From: Zoroaster sp. YZ-2022
Lineage: Eukaryota; Echinodermata; Asteroidea; Forcipulatida; Zoroasteridae
Assembly: GCA_029582265.1 (NCBI GenBank)
Contig: CM055830.1
Location: forward strand, 21,413,365 to 21,477,364
DNA length: 64,000 bases
Direction: 5' to 3'
Shown: positions 55,355-64,000 of the stretch, piece after piece
Numbering within the stretch: position 1 is the stretch's first letter
Layout: every line of letters begins with the position of its first letter
The notes under the pieces: generated by a model
What the model saw: the letters and a program-made list of their open reading frames with translations, nothing else
Told to the model about the DNA's origin: nothing
Databases searched by the model: none
Translations under genes and position numbers: made by a program

Positions 55355-57086
55355 ATGCTTTTCAGGACTGTTGTTGTGGTGTCTGTAATTGTGCTCCTTC
55401 TTGCAACTCCTGCAGGTAAGGTAGTTTTATATTGAGTTAAGATGGCTATGACCAAAAAAAAAAAAGTTTCCGGTTTCTGGTCTCCGCGCGCGTCGCCTAA
55501 GACCCACACGTCGGCATTTCCCCCCCCCCCCCAAAAAAAGGGGGGTAAAAGCGCGTCACCGCACCGATTTTGAAGCTGACTGATGACTAGAAACCGGCGA
55601 CTTTTTTGGCCTATAATACGTGGTACGACTCTACGGTCGGGAACTCCGTCGAGCAATGGCTATTTCGTCCAAAAGCGGGGGTGAAACTTGTGCGTCCCAG
55701 GTTTCAGGATCGTTAGCCCCTAACAAATTGTTTGGGTCTAGAACCGCGCCTTCCTATTAGGTAGAAAGTGTAAATATTTACTGCATCTAAACCAAGGGCA
55801 TTATTGCAAATAACCTGATTATTATCAGAAGCTAAATTAATATAAATTTGGTAAAGTATATCCTTAAAAAAATAGTTCCGTCTGAAGTGTTTTCATTTTA
55901 GAGTTAACACGGGGAAAATGAGATTTTTAAAAAGTTTTTAAAAGTTGCCGTTTGGCAAAGTGTTTTCTATATACAATTATTCTTAAGGTTTTTTTCTGAA
56001 TTTTCTCATGACTAAACTGTGCACTCAGGTGAACTTTTTTAACAGGTTGGTTATTTAATGTATAGGCCTGTATGGTTCACAGAAAGTAAGTATTCTCTTT
56101 AACTATGGAATTAAGTGGTTAAAACCAACCATGGAGGAAGGCTCCTTCCCCATGGTGCTTGATGCTTGAACCATGGAGGAAGGACTTCCTCCATGCTTGA
56201 ACCATGGACCGGCACCCACACGTTGTTCACTTGCATTCATATCCATTTCCTGCGTTTCATAGTGAACCTGCAACTAATGCGTAGCGTGTGCAGATTGATC
56301 TTACGAATGGTGAAGACAGTATTATGTAACAGAGTCAAAGCAGAGAGGGGGGGTTTATAAACTATAAAGGGAAATGTAACAGTAAGGTGAGTTCTAGCAA
56401 GCACTCAGCAGCAGAGACACGTACAATTTTCTTGTAACAATTAGAGGAATAACTAGAGGTATAGAGTTTGTAAAAAACAAACTCAAGGTGTTTGGGGGTT
56501 CATGTTATGGTGTCATCACCTAAAGTTGTTTAAAAATGCAAAATAAATCCAAAATGTTAACATTGTATAAGTTTGTATTTAACAGAAATAAAGAGCATAT
56601 TTTAAGTGTACTATGAATTAAAGAGCTTTTTATTATCACATTATTGTCTTTCTCCCAGTTATGATAAACAACATTTAAGAAATCTAATCCTTAATAGAAC
56701 GCCCATTATTACAGCTAAAATGGGGAGACATTGCAGGAACGAGCCAAGCCAGGCAGCTATTTTTTCTGCAGTACAATTCCTCATTCACTTACAAATTCCC
56801 ATAAAAATCTAATGTTACAAAGGTTGAAAGGTTCTTCAATAGTTAATTCACCAACAACTTGCACGAGCATGTTAGTCTAGTGAGTAGAATGCTCGTTCTC
56901 AAGGTGTTTGGTTGTTCATCATGTTATGACGTCATCACCTAAAGTTGTTTAAAAGTACATTAATTAAGTCTGAACTTGGTAAATATGGTTTCCTCTACAG
57001 AAAAGTTTTATGATAAAACTTGCATCCGTGGTGCCAAGTGCGACTTGACAAGAGACTACGGCTATGGAGTTAAGTTCAGCATGTGA
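55355..57086 (+). CDS. Host secreted or membrane protein: signal-peptide exon plus one short exon
   Basis: The ATG at 55355 begins MLFRTVVVVSVIVLLLATPA, a textbook signal peptide, and the exon ends at 55415 in GCAG|GTAAGG (phase 1). The next convincing acceptor in matching phase is TTTCCTCTACAG at 56989-57000. The exon from 57001 reads KFYDKTCIRGAKCDLTRDYG and on to a TGA at 57084-57086. Either this is a peptide of about 48 residues with two cysteines, or the exon ends earlier at a weaker donor (A|GTTAAGT near 57067) and further exons follow. Phase-1 borders suit extracellular modules. The gene would be transcribed away from the Polinton. I do not recognise a family. Confidence 0.5.
55416..57000. 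other. Probable intron, low-complexity stretches only
   Basis: It holds a C-run/G-run hairpin at about 55518-55547, a short repeated CCATGGAGGAAGG motif at 56128-56210 and a 60-bp direct repeat (56480-56535 and 56895-56955, sharing CATCACCTAAAGTTGTTTAA). No gene evident. Confidence 0.55.
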
Positions 57087-58299
57087 CTTGACTTCAGACT
57101 ACTAGACCATGGAGCGTGCAATGAAAATGCATTCAGAAATTGAGTTTCGTGACGCATATCAAGCATGAGCGTAGAAATAGTTTAATAGATAATTACATGT
57201 AAATTCTAATATATAAATCCACACTCACAAAACTTGCCAGTTTGGCAGATATTTGCATTTGAACTATGACATGAAAATAGCGCCCTCTTTCGGTCATTCT
57301 TAAAAAACTGTACATTTTAATGGGGATTTTTGTATAATTGAATAGTTCACATGGGCTATGTTTTTTATGTCTCCCCTACCCTAATCTGTCAAATCGGTCC
57401 AGTGAGGTAGGGAAGAGTTTGGAAAGGGGATTCCATATTTGGGAAATATTTGATGTCATTGTAAAGAAATGAACCAGTTTAAAAAAACTTGCCTTGAATA
57501 AAATGTCTGAACCCGACTGCTCCCTGAACGTCTGACCCCCCCCCCCCCCCCCGTCCTCTACCCATTACTCCCAGGGTAGGATCTATGGTGTCGTGGTGTA
57601 GTATTCCAATTTAATTGATCATGTGAAAAACTTCTAAATTGTCCATACATTTCAATATTTTGGGGTTTCATTTTCCATCCCCCATCGCCTTACCTTGAGC
57701 TCCACCCTCTTTAGGCAACCCTGGATCTAACCCTACGTACATCAAAGACCAATTTGTGAATCTTTTCTCATCTTTAAAAAGTAAATTATTGGTTATTAAT
57801 TGTCAACGTTTTGTGTAAATATTTAAATTGATAAAACACATTCTTCGTTAATACATAAAATTAATAAGATATTTAAATAAAGGAAATGCGAAACAACATT
57901 ATCTTTTGAATGACACTTCTGCTTTATTTTGTCATGGTCATGATACTCCTTTTCCATCCATTTTTGCACCCATCAATAATAATCCATTTCATACAGGATA
58001 AAGGTTATCCAAACTTCTAGGTCTAATTTGCAATAAAAAGATTTTTTTTTTCTGAAGTATAAAATACAAAATAAGTGAACCTGTAGTCCCTAGCATTAAT
58101 TGGATTTGCCTAGTATTGTTAAATCTTTAGCACTTAAATTTTTTTTTACTGGTGCATGAAAAGAAAGTCAACATAATGTTTTAATTAAAGTTAATGGTTA
58201 AAGGGGCAACATTATCTCAATCAGAGTATACTTTAAATGGGTCATGGAATCAGTGTCCTAGTGTAAGATGAACAAAGCGGGTGATTGAAAATTACTGGC
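57087..58299. other. Noncoding host DNA
   Basis: AT-rich sequence with a poly-C run near 57538-57553. At 58255-58310 there is a match to the repeat at about 29828-29870 (GTGTCCTAGTGTAAGATGA and ACTGGCTCAT). No gene recognised. Confidence 0.55.
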
Positions 58300-58850
58300 T
58301 CATTTGTTAAGCAGTCTGCAAGGATAAGTCATCTGAAGTTGATGGCCAGGGTAGCTGTAATGCGATGTGATTTCTATATCAGTACATAATGTATCTGAGC
58401 CAACTGCAGTCTCTACCAGTTCTTTTGCAGCAAGAGATTGGCTGTACACCAAGTCAACTGTATTCTTAGTAAATGATCTATGAATTACTAGTATAGGAAA
58501 TGTACTTTTCAGACCTGTTTTCAGATTGTGGGACCTGTACTTACTGCAGTCAACTCCCTCCACTTCTTGTACACACTTGATGAACTTACGATGTAATGAC
58601 TTTGTGAAAAGAATTTCATTGTTTTTATTATTTTCTTCTGGATGACTTCTTCACATAATTTTATTTATGCATCATTGTACCAAATAGGTATTTCATCTGA
58701 TGGATCTGGCCTTGTCAAGAATTGGGTACATACTCATTATAGCAAAGACAATGATAGCAAACTTCTAAACCCACAAGATCTTTATCTTTGATTTGCAAAA
58801 GTAACCTCTCATCTTTCCATTGGGCTGCTTCAAACAGTTGGCATGCAATC
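58300..58850 (-). pseudogene. Decayed ORF of a repetitive invertebrate protein family
   Basis: Pieces in shifting minus-strand frames read KDKDLVGLEVCYHCLCYNEY (near 58770-58720), then, after stops, KFIKCVQEVEGVDCSKYRSH and NLKTGLKSTFPILVIHRSF (58580-58480), ending at a stop at 58300. I recall similar dispersed ORFs in cnidarians, molluscs and echinoderms, probably from mobile elements, but cannot name the family. Stops and frameshifts show it is dead. Confidence 0.45.
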
Positions 58851-59158
58851 AAGGCATGCAATCAAGGTTTTTTTCTCAATTTTTCTCGGTTTGTCAGGGA
58901 GTAACTCTGATGAAGACCATGGTTTTCTTCTCTGGGGTTCAGTGCTGCATTCTTACCGCTTGACCTCATATTGACCTGAATATTTATAAAGAAAGAATGA
59001 TAAATATTTAATAGAAACAGAGGAATAAGTGAGTAAGGGGAATGGGCATTGTAGACAAAAAGAGTGAAAATTAACAAAAATAAACACACAAGACAAGGTA
59101 AACAGATAGAAAGAAACGAAAAAGCAACATATAACTAGAAACAATTTTACTGCATACT

Positions 59159-59572
59159 AAGCTTGGGCGATAAACACGATATTGAATATTGCGATAACTT
59201 TTTTATTCGATTACAATATCGAGAACCTATTTAAGTTATCGGCATATCAGCGAATCGCAAATACAAATATATCACGATAAAATATAAATCGACATTGTGA
59301 GTCAAGTCAGAAATTCCATGGAAATAAAATCATTAGTTTTTTGAGCTTTTAGAAATCGGAAACAAAAGCAAACTACTTCAGAAGTACATACACGCTCTGC
59401 AAATAAATTTGCAATTTATTGTGACACTTGTAGAGGGGTACACATACCTGTGGTTATTGGCTCTAAAGCAATCATGCATGAATGCAAAAAAAGAATTGCG
59501 ATATTATTGAAAATTGCAATATATGTTTGCCGATATATCGTGGATAAAGAAAAATTGTTATCGCCCAAGCTT
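59159..59572. mobile_element. 414-bp MITE with 10-bp target duplication
   Basis: It begins AAGCTTGGGCGATAA and ends TTATCGCCCAAGCTT. ACTGCATACT flanks it on both sides (59149-59158 and 59573-59582). The interior is full of ATATCG-type motifs and has no ORF. A 10-bp duplication would suit a Mutator-like family, though the termini give no proof. Confidence 0.8.
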
Positions 59573-59602
59573 ACTGCATACTTGAAACTTTATTGAATTT
59601 TT

Positions 59603-59996
59603 GGAAAGAATGTCGTATCCGACCACCACTTTTTAAGGGGTTTTTTGGAATTTGTTTGCAACCACTAACCAGTTAAAAAATTATTCTATTGATTTATGGT
59701 GGTACAGAAAGCGAAAACTATCTTTAAAATCCACTTTTATGATGGTTTTCGGACTTTATTTCCCTTCTAAAAAATCCTCCCCTTCAGAAAATAGAAGGAT
59801 CCTATTACAGTTGCAACTGTGCATGTACAATGAGGAATTCCAAAATGGCTGATTTTTCATGAAATAAATATCCTGGAATAATTTGAAGTATATGTCCATC
59901 ATCATCCATATGTTCTCCACCTTACGAGGTAGGTAAGATTACTTTATTGGTTATATTGAATGAGAAAAAGTGGCGGTCGGATACGATTTTCTACCC
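59603..59996. mobile_element. 394-bp MITE with 8-bp target duplication
   Basis: Diverged member of the CCGCCACTTTT family seen in the Polinton flanks. Ends GGAAAGAATGTCGTATCCG and CGGATACGATTTTCTACCC. GAATTTTT is duplicated on both sides (59595-59602 and 59997-60004). The clean duplication defines the true ends of this family. Confidence 0.82.
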
Positions 59997-60004
59997 GAAT
60001 TTTT

Positions 60005-61400
60005 CAATATTTGCCTACCTTGATGTTTCTGTTTCTTCTCATTTCTTCCTCTCAGCCCTGCAAATGGCATGGAAGCATTTGTACCACTCAGAGTGGTACC
60101 CATAAATCTGTAAATCAAATGGTAATTAATTTTAGGAATGTCGGCTATTCATCCATACATGTAAAATAATAAATAATTGGGTCAGCATCCATCTTCATTG
60201 TATACACTATGAAAAAATAACCCAAAACTTTAGTTCAGCTTGAAGTTCATTTCCATGCTTATTCACACCGCCAAAGGTTGAATATTCTTGGCTCATGTAC
60301 AAAGTTATGTTTGCAACTAGTATTACTTTTAAGTATCTGATAAAAAACTCCATTATAAAGATCCTATTTAGTATTTTTCAACAGTGCTGATTTTTTTCCC
60401 AAAAAGTGCCCCTTTCAGGATTTTGATGGATTTGGGGTGGTTAGGGTTATAGTTTATTTTGTTGGTCAAGGTTATTTTGTTGGTCAAGGTATTAACATGG
60501 TAACTATTGAAAATAATCACCAGGAATGATCTTTTTTGAAATTGTCACTAAAAAGTATGATAATAATGTCAACAACAATACTAGACACGATATTGAGGGA
60601 CAGACGAGAATGAGATATTAAAAAGTCTGACGATATGTTAAATTGTCAAGGATATTTTTCATTATAGGCCTAGGCCTAAGTCCAACTATTTTACCAAAAA
60701 TATGTAGTCTGATTAGGTCCAGATATTTGTGAAATTCTTTTAAAAATAATTCCTACATTACCTGTAACGTTAGCTGTAACAGAGATTCTGAGAGTTGTTC
60801 GTTACCAGCATGACCAGCGACGTGGCGATCGCTTTATTATTTATACTTATGTAAGGCCCCTATGTTATGTACGTTAGCTCCAATAGCCCTAACGTTAAAC
60901 CATTCGTTGCTCCATGGTTAGACATGGTTTATTGGCAATATCACACTCAACCATACCATCTATTTCTTCCATCCACTTGCACATATGAAAGAAACTTTGT
61001 CCAACTCATTTCCAAAAATGATAACAATTTGGATTCCATGCTAGACAAATTAATAGTACATTTTCTGCGTACTCACCAACCGACCGACCGACCGAGTGGG
61101 TTGTGAAAAATTTCGCGGAGCTTTGATGGAAATCTTATCCTTTTTTATCCTTGATTATGTTTGTCATCCACTCATATATCATGATTTTATATGTTTGCTT
61201 AATGTTTCTTAATTGATGTTCTGTATTTTTGATACGATATTTGTTATATTTTAGCGGATTTTTAACTTGATATTTCTCGTAATAATCAACATGACAGGAG
61301 AGACTGTGTTTACGCTCAGTCAGTGTATATTATCATCCATACATTCTTGGGCATACATTGTAGGCCTACACCTGGTATTGAACTGAGTTATTATTACGCT
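60005..61400. other. Noncoding host DNA
   Basis: AT-rich sequence with a small direct repeat (TTTTGTTGGTCAAGGTTA twice near 60458-60490). No gene, RNA or repeat family recognised. Confidence 0.5.
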
Positions 61401-62062
61401 CAGAAGCTTTCCGTCGCGGAATTTTGTTTAATGTTATTGACGTCTTTTTAACTAAGTATTGTACGTTTTTGTCTGAGACTGAATAGGTATCTTAGATTTA
61501 GTCTCGGATTTTGTGTAGTAATTGATTCTGGCCGCCATTTTGTATTTTTACGGTAGGGCTTCTCTGCCTTATTTGATGTTCAATATTGTTGTCCTTTATG
61601 CAGTTGTCTTTTGGTGTATTTTGTGCAGTATTTGATTTTGGTCATCATTTTGTATCTTTATTGTTGTACTTTGTAGGCCTCTTATGGTTTTGCTTGAGGT
61701 TATTGATGTCTTTTAACTAAGAAGATACAGTAGGCCTGCTGTGCATTTTGTCCTCCATTTGACTCTCTTTCTGGTCGCCATTTTGGATTTTTTACGGTTG
61801 TGTAGGGCTCCTTTGGCTTGTGGCAGGACACTTGAACAGTCACACAGTAAATAAATATCGTACATACTCACTGTACTTGCATGAATACATACTCATTATA
61901 ATTCCTGTACCACTATATTAAAAAATTGAGGGACTCACCAGTCACCACACTGGTAAGCAATTGTTTTATTGTTTTTAATCCAAGTACATACTGACATAAT
62001 GGGTTTGTTGCATACTCTGTGCTCGATGACTCTGTTTATTTCTTGCATATGGCTTAAGCAGA
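61400..62062. other. Degenerate direct repeats upstream of the LINE, possibly its 5' region
   Basis: Segments with GGCCGCCATTTTGTATTTTTACGG, GTCATCATTTTGTATCTTTA and GTCGCCATTTTGGATTTTTTACGG follow each other at about 110- to 160-bp spacing, together with repeated ATTGA(C/T)GTCTTTTTAACTAAG. The block precedes the LINE frame and may be its repeated 5' untranslated region. Confidence 0.35.
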
Positions 62063-62836
62063 ATGGTCACCTGGGCCAAAACCATGGTACACGCTGTGCC
62101 AAATCAACACATTCCTACCTATTCACATACAAATGGTGCTTTTAATGCCATATATGTAAAAAGAAATGTTTGTAATGTGGTAAACTCCAATAGTCTACAA
62201 TTTGACATCTTGTCATTGATTTACACATCATCTAAACTGAACAAACAGTTTATTGCATCTAGGGGGTTTTATTCCTCCATGTTTATAAATTTCAAATTTA
62301 ATGCAAGGGTTGGTAAATTAAATTTGGCTGTATCTATTATGTCTCTTTTGGGATTGTGTGGGGATATACACCCCCACCCAGGACCACAAACCAAATCAAA
62401 CTGTAAGAAACCTAGAAGGAAACGTAAACCAAAGTTCCCATGTACCATATGTGGAGACGATGTATTTGATAACCACCGTGCACTCAGTTGTGACACCTGC
62501 GGCTTATGGACCCACACCCAATGTGGGGAAGTTAGTGATGCGGAATACGTCGCCTTTGTTAATCAAGAAGACTTTGTGTGGCATTGTCCATCTTGTGATA
62601 TTTTAAACTTTAATGACTCCTACTCCATGGTTCACGATTTTGAATGCACTAACCAGTATGAATTACTTGGTGATTCAATAGTTGGCATTGTACTTGCAGG
62701 CAAACCTCTTCCCCCACCACATACACCATTAGCAATACACCAGACAGTGTCAGACTTCAAGAGCCTAGGAAAACTAAAAGTAAACCTGCCAGGGATTTGG
62801 AGTCTACTTCACCATGTATCACGACAGACCGATTAG
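62063..62836 (+). pseudogene. LINE ORF, PHD-finger part
   Basis: Open for 257 codons. The Cys/His pattern C-x2-C, C-x2-C-x4-H-x2-C and WxCPxC lies at about residues 131-182 and would bind zinc. The HPHPGP motif (about 101-107) is typical of the family start, so an ATG nearer 62338 may be the ancestral one. The frame is lost near 62785. Confidence 0.75.
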
Positions 62837-62999
62837 CCTCAACCTTTCAACCCGAGGAAGCACACATTCACACCGGTTTAAACACTCATACTAATTCAGA
62901 AACACTTAGTGACCTAGACTCACATGTTGGTTCAATCACACAGACTAGAACAAACGACACCTGTTCTGAAAAAAATAGTTCTCACACAGACGAAAACTC

Positions 63000-63780
63000 C
63001 AAAAATGAAAATATCAAACCACATATCAAAGGACTACTCAAGATCCTCAACATAAATTTCCAGAAGTCTTAAAGGAAAGATCCCTGAACTCCAGGCGCTA
63101 ATTGACACTGAGGGGCCGGACATCCTCATCGCAACAGAAACATGGCTTAATAATAGTATAAAAAATTGTGAACTGTTTCCGTCAAACTATTCTATATTCA
63201 GGAAAGATCGCCTGGATGGTTACGGAGGTGTACTCATAGCTGTTAAAAACCTACCAGCGCAACACCTCAGTGATCTTGACGTAGACGCAGAACTCACTTG
63301 GATTAAGATTGACATGAACAAATATAAACCTATTTATGTTGGAGCATATTATAACCCTGACACTTCACTCAACTCACTACACCAACTTGAAGAGTCACTC
63401 ATAAAACTTTACACTCATCACTCACACCATAACCAAATATGGCTGGGAGGGGATTTCAATCTTAGGGACATAAATTGGGAAAACCAAACTACAAATCCAG
63501 GTAGTAGCATCAAAACACAATGTAATACCTTCTTAGACATGTGCACACATTTTCAACTTGAGCAAATGGTCAAAATTCCAACTAGGAAAATAATATTCTT
63601 GATTTATTTCTTGTCTCAAACCCTACACTGATAAATAGCATAGATACAATCCCAGGTATTGGGGATCATGACATAGTCAGAATATACAGTAACATAAAGC
63701 CTAATATTACTAGTTCCACTAGACGCAAGATTTTCAATACTCGAAGGGTAATATGGCAGCATTAAAAACCGATCTTCTTA
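63000..63780 (+). pseudogene. LINE endonuclease domain
   Basis: Endonuclease residues in the expected order: Asn in NINF, Glu in ATETW, Tyr in GAYYN, Asp/Asn in GGDFN. One frameshift lies before LKGKIPELQ at about 63065 and another after GDFN at about 63595. The His/Asp end motif is in a different frame (IGDHD near 63658-63672). Confidence 0.75.
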
Positions 63781-64000
63781 GTTTCGGTCATACACTCGTC
63801 CAAGACTTGGTAAATCACACAGTCCAAGAAAACTGGCTCACTTTCACTTATAAACTCAAAACACTCATGGAAACTTATATTCCAACTAAATTTACAACAA
63901 CAAGATACAACTTACCTTGGTACAATGCCAGACTTAAACGTATGAACAGGAAGTTACACCGACTTTATAATAAACAACGCAAATCAACACTTGAACGTGA

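Larger units (their letters stand above)
62063..64000 (+). mobile_element. CR1/L2-like LINE, 5' part, frameshifted and cut by the window end
   Basis: Order of domains fits a non-LTR retrotransposon with an apurinic-type endonuclease. A leader with SLLGLCGDIHPHPGPQTK comes first, then a PHD-like finger (CTICGD... CDTCGLWTHTQC... WHCPSC), a Ser/Thr-rich linker, then endonuclease segments LKILNINFQ, DILIATETWLN, GAYYNPD and GGDFNLRDINW. The reverse transcriptase must lie beyond the window. Frameshifts at about 62785, 63065 and 63595 show this copy is dead. Confidence 0.85.

Overview
This window is eukaryotic DNA from an invertebrate animal. It has spliced host exons with GT/AG borders, tRNA-derived SINEs, MITEs, a hAT-type element and a CR1/L2-like LINE. 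A marine deuterostome such as an echinoderm or hemichordate is my best guess, but the sequence does not prove it. The centrepiece is a Polinton (Maverick), a large self-synthesising DNA transposon related to dsDNA viruses.

Layout: two gaps of exactly 500 N (11614-12113 and 36507-37006) split the window into three contigs. Contig 1 (1-11613) and contig 2 (12114-36506) share, in the same order, the polymerase end of a Polinton, its terminal inverted repeat and about 8-9 kb of flanking host DNA. Contig 3 (37007-64000) carries the same flank and the same Polinton in inverted orientation, plus new host DNA beyond the other end. All three copies have the same flank abutting the same terminus, so they look like redundant copies of one locus (haplotigs or uncorrected contigs) placed end to end rather than three insertions. 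The contig 1 and 2 copies are full of one- or two-base indels in coding and noncoding sequence alike. The contig 3 copy is nearly intact.

Copy C (38959-54898, 15,940 bp) has terminal inverted repeats of about 210 bp, begins AGTAGTATG, ends CATACTACT and is flanked by a 5-6 bp target duplication (GGTGT or GGTGTA). It carries 18 genes: a 1246-residue protein-primed DNA polymerase B (+), then a minus-strand block of integrase, small membrane proteins, packaging ATPase and major capsid protein, then a plus block with two related amphipathic/membrane proteins, a divergent pair (tail-anchored 460-residue protein and probable penton), a tandem pair starting MASIYGPSR, a two-helix membrane protein and a terminal Cys-rich zinc-binding protein. 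Only the integrase is clearly frameshifted. No maturation protease is recognisable. Polymerase and integrase would replicate and insert the element. ATPase, capsid protein and probable penton would build and fill a particle.

Two promoter styles are visible. The two terminal genes share a TIR-encoded promoter (TATAAAAG 40 bp before ATG) and the first five codons (MERTK). Most internal genes instead have TATAA within about 10 nt of the ATG, a virus-like late-promoter layout.

Host DNA: contig 2 ends with the last four exons of a type I membrane receptor with an ephrin-receptor-like Cys-rich module (minus strand, 36436-32996). Contig 3 beyond the Polinton has a signal-peptide exon and a short Cys-containing exon (55355-57086), a decayed repeat-family ORF, two adjacent MITEs with clean target duplications, and a frameshifted LINE running off the window end.
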